Of a DNA stretch of 11,377 nucleotides, positions 1-7,559 are shown one piece after another. The position numbers and the translations under genes are program-made. The first letter of the stretch is position 1. The number at the start of each line of letters is the position of its first letter. Source of the stretch: Gammaproteobacteria bacterium (GTDB taxonomy: Bacteria > Pseudomonadota > Gammaproteobacteria > Steroidobacterales > Rariloculaceae); the NCBI GenBank assembly GCA_004357505.1, contig SMWC01000028.1, positions 1 to 11,377 of the forward strand. Reading direction: 5' to 3'. A model generated the notes under the pieces. It was given only the letters and a program-made list of their open reading frames with translations. It searched no databases and was not told the DNA's origin.

Positions 1-60
1 CATGATGCCGAGAATGGCATCTCGCGGTAATGCTTCTAAGGTTTCGAACACGTCAGTTCT

Positions 61-98
61 CGAATAAGAAAACGGCTCCAGAGACTCCGAGAGCCGTG
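61..98 (-). terminator. Intrinsic terminator of the Nramp-like gene
   Basis: Read on the minus strand, ACGGCTC (97-91) pairs perfectly with GAGCCGT (78-72) across a 12-base loop, and TTTTCTTATT follows directly (72-63). This is the hairpin plus T-rich tail of a rho-independent terminator. It lies about 60 bases past the stop codon of the minus-strand transporter gene, where its transcript should end. On the plus strand the hairpin has no T-tract, so it should act in one direction only. Confidence 0.75.
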
Positions 99-156
99 GC
101 CCGGCACGAAAGATACAGCAGTATGTAACGTTAGGTAAGGCCGTCGCGCTACCTGC

Positions 157-1671
157 TCAGCCGATCAGCGAGATACCGAATAACCGCTGCAGGATAAGAA
201 TCAGGCACATCCCGGTGAATACGACAAAGCTCAGCCAGCCGAACCAGATCGCGAAAGTCGATGGATAAAACATCTTGTCGTCTCTCGGAATCACAGTAAG
301 ACAATAATAAAGATTCAAGAAGAAAATAACCGGCGCGACAAAATAGGCGAGTGCCGATGCAACCAGTACCAGGAATACCGGTCTCGGCAACCCGGCGATG
401 ATGGCGACCGAGGCTATCAGTGAGAACAACATACTGATCCGGTAGATGTTGTACTCGGAGTACCAGCGGCGCTCATGTTCTTCGCCGAGATCTTCTCGAG
501 CAATTCCGGGTAGAGCGGCCGTACGGCGGAATAAGTTTCTGCTGCACGCGCCCACGACGCGGGGCCAGCCGTCGAAATAGTTGAATGCGGTCGAGAAAGT
601 TGCCGCCAGTGCGCCGACCAGAAAGATGATCATGGCGCTGGGTCCGATGCTGTCGGTGAAGATTCTCGCAATCTCCCCAATGACGGCGTTACCCGCAACG
701 TCACTGGGATACATCAGCACGGCTGCGAGCAACAAAAAGATACTCGCAAGAATAAACGAGATCACGTGGCCCGCACGGAAATCCCATAGCCCGATCTTGA
801 ACCAGCGGCGACAGTACTCCCGCGCGTGGTCGGGTAACCGCAGCGTATCGACGCTCAAATCTTTCTTGCCGTCGGCGAACGGATCGTGCGGCTTGGCCAG
901 GCCGCGCGCCTCAAGCTGCCCCCTGATCCGACCCATGCCGACTTTTTTTGCTTTGCCCCACTCGGAAGCTTGCAGCGAGACGTCGATACCCGTCGGCAGT
1001 AAGCCGAGGAAAGATGCGATGATCAACCACGAACCTTCGGGGGCGTCGAGCTGGAAGAAGTGCACGAACTCAGCAACGGGTGCCGGTCGGACGAAATAGA
1101 CCCCTATCATGCAGATAATCAGCATTCCTGCGGCAATTTTCGTCACGACCTCGACAGCCGCGTAGTTGCCGCGGAGGATGATCGTGACCGAGAGTACGCC
1201 GAGAAACAAGCCGTACACGGCCAACTCCATATCATCTTCGACACCGGGAATATCGATGCCGAGATATTGATGGAAGAAGTAGAAGATGACCGCAGCCGCG
1301 GCGATCAAGCGCCCCGCCTGGCCGACGGCCGACTGGATGATCGTCGTGACAAGCACATACCATACTGGGAGCTTCTTCCAGGCCGTAGAATACGCATCCA
1401 GCATGCTGCGCCCGGTGGCATTGGTGAAGCGGAACGCCATCTCGAAGCCGTAATATTTGAAAATGTAGGCGACGGGAAGGCACCACAGCAGCGCGTATTC
1501 GTAACGACCGCCCGCGACGGGCGCGGTAATCAAATGGCTCGTACCGATACCCGTCATCATCAGGATCATGCCGGGACCAAAGTGACCGAACAGGCTCCCC
1601 GGCGCCATTGACGGCAATTCCAGCTCGTCCAGCTCGTCTTCGCGCAGTTCGGTTGTTGTTGCTTCGCTCAT
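157..1671 (-). CDS. Nramp-superfamily transporter lacking the canonical metal motifs
   Basis: A polytopic inner-membrane protein of 504 residues with about eleven hydrophobic segments, close to the usual Nramp size but with a long soluble insert. Residues 29-93 follow the Nramp opening pattern: GHFGPG, then a first helix, YEYALLW, and ATGRSMLDAY. Classical Nramp proteins carry DPGN in helix 1 and MPH in helix 6 as Mn/Fe ligands. Here the aligned places read GIGTSH (41-46) and LLPTGID (224-230), so the usual ligands are absent. A charged loop at about 237-298 is inserted after helix 6. I know similar DPGN-less homologues, usually annotated only as divalent metal cation transporters; the substrate is unknown. 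The frame is open upstream to 1932, but I chose ATG 1671: GGGAGAG lies 11 bases before it, a good promoter sits 32 bases upstream, and the extra residues look non-conserved. The gene is monocistronic and divergent from the oxidoreductase gene. Confidence 0.85.
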   Translation of the reverse strand: MSEATTTELREDELDELELPSMAPGSLFGHFGPGMILMMTGIGTSHLITAPVAGGRYEYALLWCLPVAYIFKYYGFEMAFRFTNATGRSMLDAYSTAWKKLPVWYVLVTTIIQSAVGQAGRLIAAAAVIFYFFHQYLGIDIPGVEDDMELAVYGLFLGVLSVTIILRGNYAAVEVVTKIAAGMLIICMIGVYFVRPAPVAEFVHFFQLDAPEGSWLIIASFLGLLPTGIDVSLQASEWGKAKKVGMGRIRGQLEARGLAKPHDPFADGKKDLSVDTLRLPDHAREYCRRWFKIGLWDFRAGHVISFILASIFLLLAAVLMYPSDVAGNAVIGEIARIFTDSIGPSAMIIFLVGALAATFSTAFNYFDGWPRVVGACSRNLFRRTAALPGIAREDLGEEHERRWYSEYNIYRISMLFSLIASVAIIAGLPRPVFLVLVASALAYFVAPVIFFLNLYYCLTVIPRDDKMFYPSTFAIWFGWLSFVVFTGMCLILILQRLFGISLIG

Positions 1672-1702
1672 CACGGCTCGCACTCTCCCACAAGACTGCG
1701 CC

Positions 1703-1731
1703 TTTATAGCGGGAAGCGGTGGTGGTATCAA
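1703..1731 (-). promoter_or_regulatory. Sigma70-like promoter for the Nramp-like gene
   Basis: On the minus strand, TTGATA (1731-1726) and TATAAA (1708-1703) each match five of six consensus bases and are separated by exactly 17 bases. The expected transcription start, near 1696, gives a leader of about 25 bases before ATG 1671 and excludes the longer upstream start of the open frame. It lies in the 117-base divergent gap shared with the oxidoreductase gene. Confidence 0.7.
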
Positions 1732-1788
1732 ACGAGCAGCCGGCCGTGAACGCGTTAGAATCATCAGATTGGACGACCGGAGTGATGT

Positions 1789-2772
1789 ATGAGAGCAGTC
1801 GAGATGACGGGAGTCGGCGGACCCGAAGTCCTCAAAGTGGCGGACGTAGCCAAGCCTAAGCCCGGCCACGGGCAGGTGCTTATTCAGGTTGCCGCGACGT
1901 CGGTAAATCGAGCCGACATCATCCAGCGGCAAGGAAACTATCCGCCACCGAAGGGAGATTCTGAGATTCTGGGCCTGGAGGTAGCCGGCGTGGTCGAGAA
2001 GCTCGGCCCAGGGGTGGACGGCTGTGACCCTGGAGAACGGGTCATGAGCCTGGTCGGTGGAGGTGGGTATGCGGAGTACGCATTAGCCTATGCGAGCCAT
2101 CTGATCCGGATACCGGACTGCTTAAGCTTTGAACAAGCGGCGTGTGTGGCGGAGACCTATATCACCGCTCACTTAAATATTTTCAATGTGGGCCGTCTGA
2201 CCGACGGCGAAGTGGTATTGCTGCACGGCGGTGGTGGTGGCGTCAACACGGCCGGAATCCAACTTTGTAAGCAACTCGTTCCTGCGAGCCGCGTTCTCGT
2301 CACCGCGTCGACAGGAAAGCTCGAGCGGGTGGCAGAGCTTGGTGTCGACCTCGTCATCGACTATCAAAACGAGAAATTTGACGAGGCAGTCCGCAACGAT
2401 ACTAACCAACACGGCGCGGATGTCATCCTCGACCATATCGGTAGCGCTTATCTGACCGCCAATCTCAATGCGTTGGCCGTGGCCGGCCGACTCGTCATCA
2501 TCGGCGTCATGAGTGGCGCCGAGGCTGAGATCAACCTCGCCCGGCTGATGGTCAAGCGCCAGCAAGTGAACGGGTCGGTACTGCGATCCCGTCCCGTCGA
2601 CGAGAAGGCTGCGATCACGGCACGGTTCACTGCAGAGGTGTTGCCGCTGTTCGCTGCCGGCACGATCGAACCATTGATCCACGCGGTATTGCCTCTTGAA
2701 GATGTGGCGGAGGCTCATCGCACGATGGAAGCCAGCGCACATTTCGGCAAGATTGTCCTGTCGCTAGCGTAG
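1789..2772 (+). CDS. NAD(P)H:quinone oxidoreductase, PIG3 family
   Basis: A cytosolic zinc-independent medium-chain dehydrogenase/reductase of 327 residues, the usual length for the PIG3-type quinone oxidoreductases (TIGR02824-like). The N-terminal GroES-like domain has the family pattern: GGPEVLKV (10-17), SVNRADIIQRQGNYPPP (38-54), LGLEVAG (61-67). The Rossmann half starts at VLLHGGGGGVNTAGIQL (143-159), the NAD(P)H loop, followed by DVILDHIG (211-218) and GRLVIIGVMSG (233-243). The loop reads GGVN where most relatives I recall have GIG, a small change. The family reduces quinones or related enones using NAD(P)H, but the real substrate cannot be read here. ATG 1789 follows GGAG (1779-1782) by six bases. 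It is divergent from the Nramp-like gene; the MFS gene follows after about 170 bases, so it may be its own transcript. A TAGAAT at 1756-1761 could be its -10, without a good -35. Confidence 0.9.
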   Translation: MRAVEMTGVGGPEVLKVADVAKPKPGHGQVLIQVAATSVNRADIIQRQGNYPPPKGDSEILGLEVAGVVEKLGPGVDGCDPGERVMSLVGGGGYAEYALAYASHLIRIPDCLSFEQAACVAETYITAHLNIFNVGRLTDGEVVLLHGGGGGVNTAGIQLCKQLVPASRVLVTASTGKLERVAELGVDLVIDYQNEKFDEAVRNDTNQHGADVILDHIGSAYLTANLNALAVAGRLVIIGVMSGAEAEINLARLMVKRQQVNGSVLRSRPVDEKAAITARFTAEVLPLFAAGTIEPLIHAVLPLEDVAEAHRTMEASAHFGKIVLSLA

Positions 2773-2783
2773 TGTTCGCATCC

Positions 2784-2792
2784 GGAGGAGGT
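2784..2792 (+). promoter_or_regulatory. Orphan strong Shine-Dalgarno sequence
   Basis: GGAGGAGGT is a near-perfect anti-16S match, twelve bases past the oxidoreductase stop. No reading frame of useful length starts at the right distance. The only GTG nearby (2806) meets TAG after one codon, and no ATG lies within 20 bases. It may be chance, a remnant of a lost gene, or a very short leader peptide. Confidence 0.35.
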
Positions 2793-2821
2793 AACTGAGA
2801 TCAGCGTGCAGTAGACCCACC

Positions 2822-2850
2822 TTGACCTAACGCAATCGTCAGAATAGGGT
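2822..2850 (+). promoter_or_regulatory. Possible weak promoter for the MFS gene
   Basis: TTGACC (2822-2827), five of six to the -35 consensus, is followed after 17 bases by TAGGGT (2845-2850), which matches only three of six at the -10. It is the best candidate I found in the gap before the MFS transporter gene, but the weak -10 leaves it uncertain. Confidence 0.25.
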
Positions 2851-2941
2851 GTGTCCCGCGCACGAGCCTGTGCGATGACTTCAGGCAGGACACGGAATCA
2901 AGACCAACGAGACTTTATCGCTCGGCGAATTCGTTTCGCTC

Positions 2942-4102
2942 ATGGCTATGCTGACCTCCCTGGTCGCGCTATCCATCGATGCGATGCTCCCTGCCCTGTC
3001 GAATATCGGCGCCGATCTCGGCGTGCAGCGCGAGAATGGCACTCAACTGATTGTCTCGGCGTTGTTTGTCGGCTTCGCAGTGGGCCAGCTCGTCTACGGC
3101 CCCGTCTCCGACAGCATCGGCCGCAAAACTCCGATCTACGTGGGCCTCGGTCTGTTCATGCTCGGCTCCATCCTCTCGATGATCGCCTGGAGCTTCCCCG
3201 TCATGCTGGCCGGCCGCGTCTTGCAGGGTTTTGGTGCGGCTGCCCCCCGCATCGTCACGATCGCGCTGATTCGAGATAAGTACGAGGGACGCGCGATGGC
3301 CCGGATCATGTCCTTCGTGATGGCGGTATTTATCCTCGTGCCGATGATCGCGCCGGCGTTGGGACAAGCCGTTCTTCTGGTCGCGAATTGGCGCATGATA
3401 TTTGCTCTCCTGTTGACGCTGTCGCTAATCGCGGTCATCTGGTTCAGCATCCGCCAGCCAGAAACCTTGTTACCGAGTCAACGCACGAAGTTTTCTCTGC
3501 GACGAATCGCTGCGACCGTCGGCGAGGTACTTCGCGATCGCTGCGCACTCGGCTACACAATCGCGTCGGGGTTGGTCTTCGGCGCCTTCCTCGGTTATCT
3601 GAACTCTGCCCAGCAGATCTTTCAGTCGCAGTTCTCGCTGGGCACGCAATTCCCTCTCTACTTCGGAGCACTCGCGCTAACGCTCGGTTGTGCATCGATT
3701 TTCAATGCGCAGCTGGTGATGCGCTATGGGATGCGGCTATTGTCATGGCGAGCTCTGCAAACGATGATCGTCGTCTCGACCGGATTCCTGGTCTTCGCCT
3801 GGACCGCCGAAGGAGTTCCCCCGTTATGGACCTTCATGGTCTGGGGTTCGATGACGTTTTTCTGCTTGGGTATCGTGTTCGGCAACTTCAACGCCATGGC
3901 CATCGAGTCGCTCGGCCATATCGCGGGCGTCGCAGCCGCCGTCATCGGCTCACTCGCAACAACGATGTCGCTACTACTAGGTCTGCTTATTGGCCAGGCT
4001 TACGACGGCACCGTTCTACCTCTGGTTGGCGGATTCGCAATACTCGGAATGACCTCTCTCCTGACGATGCACCTGACCGATCGAGGCGTCCAGAGGCCAT
4101 AG
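2942..4102 (+). CDS. Bcr/CflA-type MFS drug-efflux transporter
   Basis: A major facilitator superfamily antiporter of the 12-helix drug-resistance (DHA1, Bcr/CflA) type, which exports small molecules across the inner membrane using the proton gradient. Residues are counted from ATG 2942. MFS motif A is GPVSDSIGRKTP (53-64), RVLQGFGAA is at 92-100, and RD (111-112) and PALGQ (138-142) follow. SIDAMLPAL (11-19) in helix 1 and the C-terminal GHIAGVAAAVIG pattern are typical of Bcr/CflA members. At 386 residues it is slightly short. The same frame continues upstream of 2942 with LSLGEFVSL, which belongs to the family's conserved N-terminus, back to a stop at 2876-2878, yet contains no ATG, GTG or TTG. 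The true start is therefore unclear: a frameshift from ATG 2875, an unusual start such as ATC 2897 (AGGA six bases before), or use of ATG 2942, which has no good ribosome-binding site. The substrate is unknown. Confidence 0.85.
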   Translation: MAMLTSLVALSIDAMLPALSNIGADLGVQRENGTQLIVSALFVGFAVGQLVYGPVSDSIGRKTPIYVGLGLFMLGSILSMIAWSFPVMLAGRVLQGFGAAAPRIVTIALIRDKYEGRAMARIMSFVMAVFILVPMIAPALGQAVLLVANWRMIFALLLTLSLIAVIWFSIRQPETLLPSQRTKFSLRRIAATVGEVLRDRCALGYTIASGLVFGAFLGYLNSAQQIFQSQFSLGTQFPLYFGALALTLGCASIFNAQLVMRYGMRLLSWRALQTMIVVSTGFLVFAWTAEGVPPLWTFMVWGSMTFFCLGIVFGNFNAMAIESLGHIAGVAAAVIGSLATTMSLLLGLLIGQAYDGTVLPLVGGFAILGMTSLLTMHLTDRGVQRP

Positions 4103-4273
4103 AAGCCGCCGCGACACGCTCGGAGCCGAACCGGTTTAGCCCAAGTATCGGCGCCCGTGCCGGAGACCACGACCAGTCCGCTAGAGATGCTAGGCTAGGC
4201 TGAGTCGTTCGAGCAACGGCGTCAAGATTTTGAAGGATGGGCATCCGATCCGCACAGTAACAGGTGGTCGACC

Positions 4274-4918
4274 GTGACTGAGATAAAATCGGCGTCGATG
4301 CGTAGCGCTTATCGGCTCGGTGAAGATTTCAAGCTCGACACGATGGACATCGTGGTTGCGGTGTTGCTCGGTGTAATTCAGGCCGTAATCGAAATCGTTG
4401 GACTCCTCGGCTTCCTTGAGCGCGCGGTATGGGCGACGGGTCCCATCGGCTTCGTGATCTACGCGTTCTATAACGGCACCACGTGGATTCTGTTCTATGC
4501 GGGGGTGTACCTGCGCAAACGTGCAATGGTCGTCATCCTCGCTGTCGGCGTCACTGCACTCGTGCGCTGGTTCGCCGGCGATCCTGACGGCCCGGTGCTG
4601 ATGTTCTACGGCCTGTTCCCGGCTACCTGCGGTGCGACCATGATTGCGCTGCTGCGCTGGCGAGGCGGCCAGTTGTTGTTTGCACTGGCGGTGGCGGTGA
4701 CGGCCGTTGCCAATCAATGCGCAATGTTCATCGGCCAAGGTGGATTCCAACTGGTCAACGGTACGACATGGGCTTTGATTTCGATGTCTGTCGCCGCACT
4801 CGGCGGCTTGCTCTGGGGCGTGCTCGCCTGGCACCTGGGACGCGCACTCGAGAATGCCGGGGTGCCGTCGCTCGACAGACCACCGGCCCTGGGCGGCGGT
4901 CGGGGCGAGCACGCATGA
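4274..4918 (+). CDS. ECF transporter S component, YkoE-like
   Basis: Small integral membrane protein (214 residues) with about six hydrophobic segments between 24 and 188. It is the likely substrate-binding S component of an ECF importer, because the fused ATPase and T genes follow directly on the same strand. Length, topology and pieces such as the GPIGFVIYAFYNGTTWI region (57-72) and the FYGLFPATCGATMIALLRWRG area (111-131) resemble the YkoE family (Pfam ABC_cobalt type), linked to thiamine or hydroxymethylpyrimidine uptake. That assignment comes from context and overall look, so the substrate is uncertain. I chose GTG 4274 because AGGTGG (4262-4267) lies six bases upstream; an ATG at codon 9 is the alternative. 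The C-terminal tail (195-214) is Gly/Pro-rich and probably cytosolic. The stop overlaps an ATG in the arrangement ATGA (4915-4918). No TPP riboswitch core is visible in the 171 bases before the gene. Confidence 0.7.
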   Translation: MTEIKSASMRSAYRLGEDFKLDTMDIVVAVLLGVIQAVIEIVGLLGFLERAVWATGPIGFVIYAFYNGTTWILFYAGVYLRKRAMVVILAVGVTALVRWFAGDPDGPVLMFYGLFPATCGATMIALLRWRGGQLLFALAVAVTAVANQCAMFIGQGGFQLVNGTTWALISMSVAALGGLLWGVLAWHLGRALENAGVPSLDRPPALGGGRGEHA

Positions 4919-4971
4919 ACCTAGCCCAAAGTCCGCACCAGGCGGTCGCTGCACTGATCTCAATTGCCTGA
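4915..4971 (+). CDS. Possible 18-residue coupling ORF between S and ATPase genes
   Basis: An ATG overlaps the S-component stop (ATGA at 4915-4918) and opens an 18-codon frame, MNLAQSPHQAVAALISIA, ending in TGA at 4969-4971. That stop lies one base before GTG 4973 and just past TTG 4964, the two possible starts of the ATPase gene, neither of which has a convincing Shine-Dalgarno. Ribosomes finishing the S gene could reinitiate here and be delivered to the ATPase start. Alternatively it is the original ATPase N-terminus separated by a frameshift. The peptide itself shows no recognisable motif, and expression is unproven. Confidence 0.3.
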   Translation: MNLAQSPHQAVAALISIA

Positions 4972-6763
4972 CGTGGCGGACGAACCCGCCCTCGTCGTCG
5001 AAGACTATAGTTTCTGGTTCAAGCCCGCGCCAGGTCGTCCAGAAGCCCCCCCTGCCCTCGTCGACGTTTCGTTCGAGATCCAAACCGGATCATTCGTACT
5101 CATTCTGGGTCGCAGCGGCTCGGGAAAGAGCACGCTCGCCCTGAATCTCGTCGGAATTTACCCCGATTACTTCGGCGGACGGAATCAGGGACGGATGTTG
5201 ATCAAACACCCCGACCGTGGACTGATCAATCGCCGCGAACTCGAGGCAGCCGACCGGTTCAGATTGATCAACATGCTGTTTCAGAATCCGGAAGATCAGA
5301 TCGTAGCCCTGACGGTCGAGGAGGAAGTCGGGTTTGCGCTTGAGAATTATCGATTTGCACCGCCCGAGATCCACCGCCGCATCGACTACGCACTCGACCT
5401 CGTTGGGCTCGACGGCTTCCGGCGACGCGAGACACTCCATTTGTCAGGGGGCGAAAAGCAACGGGTCGCGCTCGCATCGATGCTCGCGCTTGAGCCTTCG
5501 ATCCTGATCCTCGACGAGCCGACCTCGAACCTCGATCCGGCCGGAACCGCCGACGTGCTGGGCACGATTGATCGGGTGCGCGAAAAAATCGGCCTGACGG
5601 TGATGGTTATCGAACACGAGGTCGACGAGGTATTCAGCCGGGTCGATACTGTGCTGCTCGTAGAGGATCATCGGGTCATGGGCCCGTTTACACCGCACGA
5701 GTTCATGGACGAGCGTGGAATTTTCGTCCGCGACGACATGGGCCTGTGGATCCCCCAGGCCTCGGAAATCGGATTGGAACTCCAGGCCCTCGGAATCGAT
5801 CTTCGGGGTAGTGTTCCGCTCAATGGCACCGAGCTCGTCGAGGCGCTCGAAACCCTGAATGCCGGCTTCCCGCTCGCGTCCGCGCCGGCCACGGGCGACG
5901 TCGATCCAGACCCACCGGCAGCTCGCAATGAATCGCGTACCACCGTCATCGACGTCCAAGACGTCTCCTTCGCATACGGGGATCGTCAGGTCTTGACCGG
6001 CATCAGCTTAGCCATACACCGCAACGAGCTACTCGCCATCGTCGGCCAGAACGGCTCGGGCAAATCAACGCTGGCGATCTTATTCAACGGCATCGCCAAG
6101 CCGGATTCGGGCGTCGTGCTCGTCGACGGCATCCCCACCAGTGACTATGACTTTGCCCATCTCGTCAAACGGGTCGCGTACATCTTCCAGGTTCCGGAAA
6201 AGCAGTTCGTCTGCCGCACGGTCTACGACGAGATCGCCCACGGGCTGCGGTCCTTAGGGTTGAGCGAGACAGACGTGGATGAGCGCACCCTCGCGTTCCT
6301 TGAGACCGTGCGGCTGCTCGATCGCCGTGACGCGAGCCCATATGTCTTAAGTCACGGACAGAAACGGCGCCTGTCGGTGGCCGCGATGGTGATCGGTAAT
6401 CCCGAGGTTGTGGTCCTCGACGAGCCGACGTTCGGCCAAGACTACCACCAGGCCCAGAACCTCATGCAGCTTCTCCGGGCGCTGGCCGACGATGGTGCCG
6501 CGGTCGTGTTCATCACCCACGACATGCGGTTGGTCGCCGAGTACGCCGACCGGACCGCGGTGCTTAGCGACGGTGAGATCGTCTTCGACGGGACGCCGTC
6601 CCGATTATTTGCTGACAAGGAGATCCTGGCACGGACCCGGCTGAAGCCGCCAGCAGTGCATGAGATCGCCGACAGGCTATTCGGGGAGCCGGTTCTGACA
6701 ACCCCCGCACTATCGCAACGGATCCAGGAGGTCATCGGTGACCGACTTCGAACTATCCTATAA
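4964..6763 (+). CDS. Fused ECF transporter ATPase (EcfA1-EcfA2), YkoD-like
   Basis: Two ABC ATPase domains in one 599-residue chain form the cytosolic motor of the ECF importer. Domain 1 has Walker A GRSGSGKST (49-57), Q-loop FQNPEDQ (106-112), signature LSGGEKQR (160-167), Walker B LILDEPT (181-187) and switch His218. After a linker (about 260-325) domain 2 has Walker A GQNGSGKST (361-369), Q-loop FQVPEKQ (408-414), signature LSHGQKRR (462-469), Walker B VVVLDEPT (482-489), the FGQD D-loop and His519. Both sites keep their catalytic Glu (185 and 487), so both look able to hydrolyse ATP; the second signature has His for the first Gly. FQNPxDQ and DEPTFGQD are typical of ECF ATPases, the latter of YkoD-like ones as I recall. 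The start is TTG 4964 or GTG 4973, both weak and probably translationally coupled to the S gene. The 3' end overlaps the T gene by 26 bases. Confidence 0.9.
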   Translation: MPDVADEPALVVEDYSFWFKPAPGRPEAPPALVDVSFEIQTGSFVLILGRSGSGKSTLALNLVGIYPDYFGGRNQGRMLIKHPDRGLINRRELEAADRFRLINMLFQNPEDQIVALTVEEEVGFALENYRFAPPEIHRRIDYALDLVGLDGFRRRETLHLSGGEKQRVALASMLALEPSILILDEPTSNLDPAGTADVLGTIDRVREKIGLTVMVIEHEVDEVFSRVDTVLLVEDHRVMGPFTPHEFMDERGIFVRDDMGLWIPQASEIGLELQALGIDLRGSVPLNGTELVEALETLNAGFPLASAPATGDVDPDPPAARNESRTTVIDVQDVSFAYGDRQVLTGISLAIHRNELLAIVGQNGSGKSTLAILFNGIAKPDSGVVLVDGIPTSDYDFAHLVKRVAYIFQVPEKQFVCRTVYDEIAHGLRSLGLSETDVDERTLAFLETVRLLDRRDASPYVLSHGQKRRLSVAAMVIGNPEVVVLDEPTFGQDYHQAQNLMQLLRALADDGAAVVFITHDMRLVAEYADRTAVLSDGEIVFDGTPSRLFADKEILARTRLKPPAVHEIADRLFGEPVLTTPALSQRIQEVIGDRLRTIL

Positions 6764-7559
6764 GCAGGGCAACTCCCTTTTCCATCGGATGACGCCGTTT
6801 TCAAAGCTGTTGTTCGTATTGAGCGTGTCGTTCGTGGCGATCTTCAACACCAACCTTTACGTCGGCGCGGGCTTGTTCGTATTCTGCTTCCTGTTCGCCA
6901 CCTTCCTCACCGGGGTTCCGCTCAGGCAGTACTGGGCGCTCGGCAAGATCATCCTGCCGTTTATCCTGATCCTGGCTGTCGTATTCCCATTTTTTTATGG
7001 CGGTCAGGCTACGGTGGGTTCGGACACGATCGCGATCCGCACGCCGGTCAAGGATTTGACCTGGGCTGCTCTGGGCTTCGGCGCACTTCTAGCCTTAAGG
7101 TTCCTGGCGTTAGGCATGGCCGGCCTAGCGTTCGCCTTCACGACTCATCCGACGGATCTGGTGCAGGACCTGTCCAAGCGAGGCTGGGACTATCGGCTCG
7201 TCCACGCACCGGTACTGGGTCTGATCCTGTTCCCGTCATTTCTGCAGCTGGGTCGTGAGATCTCAATCACGCAGCGTATCCGCGATCTCGGGCAGGACAC
7301 GAACTGGTTCAAGCGGAAGTGGATACGCATGAAGCACCTGGCCTTCGCGATGCTCGTGCTAGGCTTGCGCAACGGTCAGACCCAAGCAATGGCGCTCGAC
7401 ATTCGCGGTTACGGTGCGTACAAGACGCGAACCTTCATGCGCGAGCTGCCAAGCCACCGGGGCGGCGAGATCTTCGCTTGGGTATTCTTCGTCCTGTCGG
7501 TGGTCTACTTGGTCATCCAGTTTAACCCGGCCACGATGCAGTGGAATATGGAGTTCTGA
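6738..7559 (+). CDS. ecfT: ECF transporter transmembrane component EcfT
   Basis: The T subunit (273 residues) is the membrane scaffold that passes ATPase movement to the S component. Hydrophobic segments lie at about 22-57, 66-86, 108-136, 155-171 and 243-262. The cytosolic coupling region carries QRIRDLG (179-185) and ALDIRGYG (219-226). These sit where EcfT proteins have their two Ala-Arg-Gly-type coupling motifs; the first is degenerate (IRD) and the second keeps RG. The YkoC-like T subunit is expected beside a YkoD-like ATPase, which fits. GTG 6738 follows a perfect AGGAGGT (6726-6732) by five bases, which fixes the start inside the ATPase gene with a 26-base overlap, a strong sign of coupled translation. 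The gene ends the operon, and a terminator hairpin overlaps its stop codon. Confidence 0.88.
   Translation: MTDFELSYKQGNSLFHRMTPFSKLLFVLSVSFVAIFNTNLYVGAGLFVFCFLFATFLTGVPLRQYWALGKIILPFILILAVVFPFFYGGQATVGSDTIAIRTPVKDLTWAALGFGALLALRFLALGMAGLAFAFTTHPTDLVQDLSKRGWDYRLVHAPVLGLILFPSFLQLGREISITQRIRDLGQDTNWFKRKWIRMKHLAFAMLVLGLRNGQTQAMALDIRGYGAYKTRTFMRELPSHRGGEIFAWVFFVLSVVYLVIQFNPATMQWNMEF

Noticed and set aside
4..21. Inverted repeat GATGCC/GGCATC at the left edge
   Set aside because: Only six pairs with no T-tract on either strand, and it overlaps an alternative five-pair stem (9-24). Too weak to call a terminator or operator; bases 1-60 otherwise show no gene.
1672..1932. Upstream extension of the Nramp-like frame by 87 residues
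   Set aside because: It crosses a good promoter (1703-1731) and overlaps the start of the divergent oxidoreductase gene, and the residues are Arg/Pro-rich and unlike the family N-terminus.
3388..4203. Plus-strand frame of 271 codons inside the MFS gene
   Set aside because: It overlaps the MFS coding sequence in another frame and has an Arg-rich, domain-free translation typical of a GC-rich shadow frame.
4103..4273. Riboswitch (TPP or cobalamin) before the ECF operon
   Set aside because: I looked for the TPP CUGAGA element and the cobalamin-box core and saw neither. A covariance-model search would settle it.
4190..5083. Long minus-strand frame (297 codons) opposite the S-component gene
   Set aside because: It lies antisense to a recognisable membrane protein and the 5' end of the ATPase, its composition is Arg/His/Glu-rich without domains, and it has no supporting start site.
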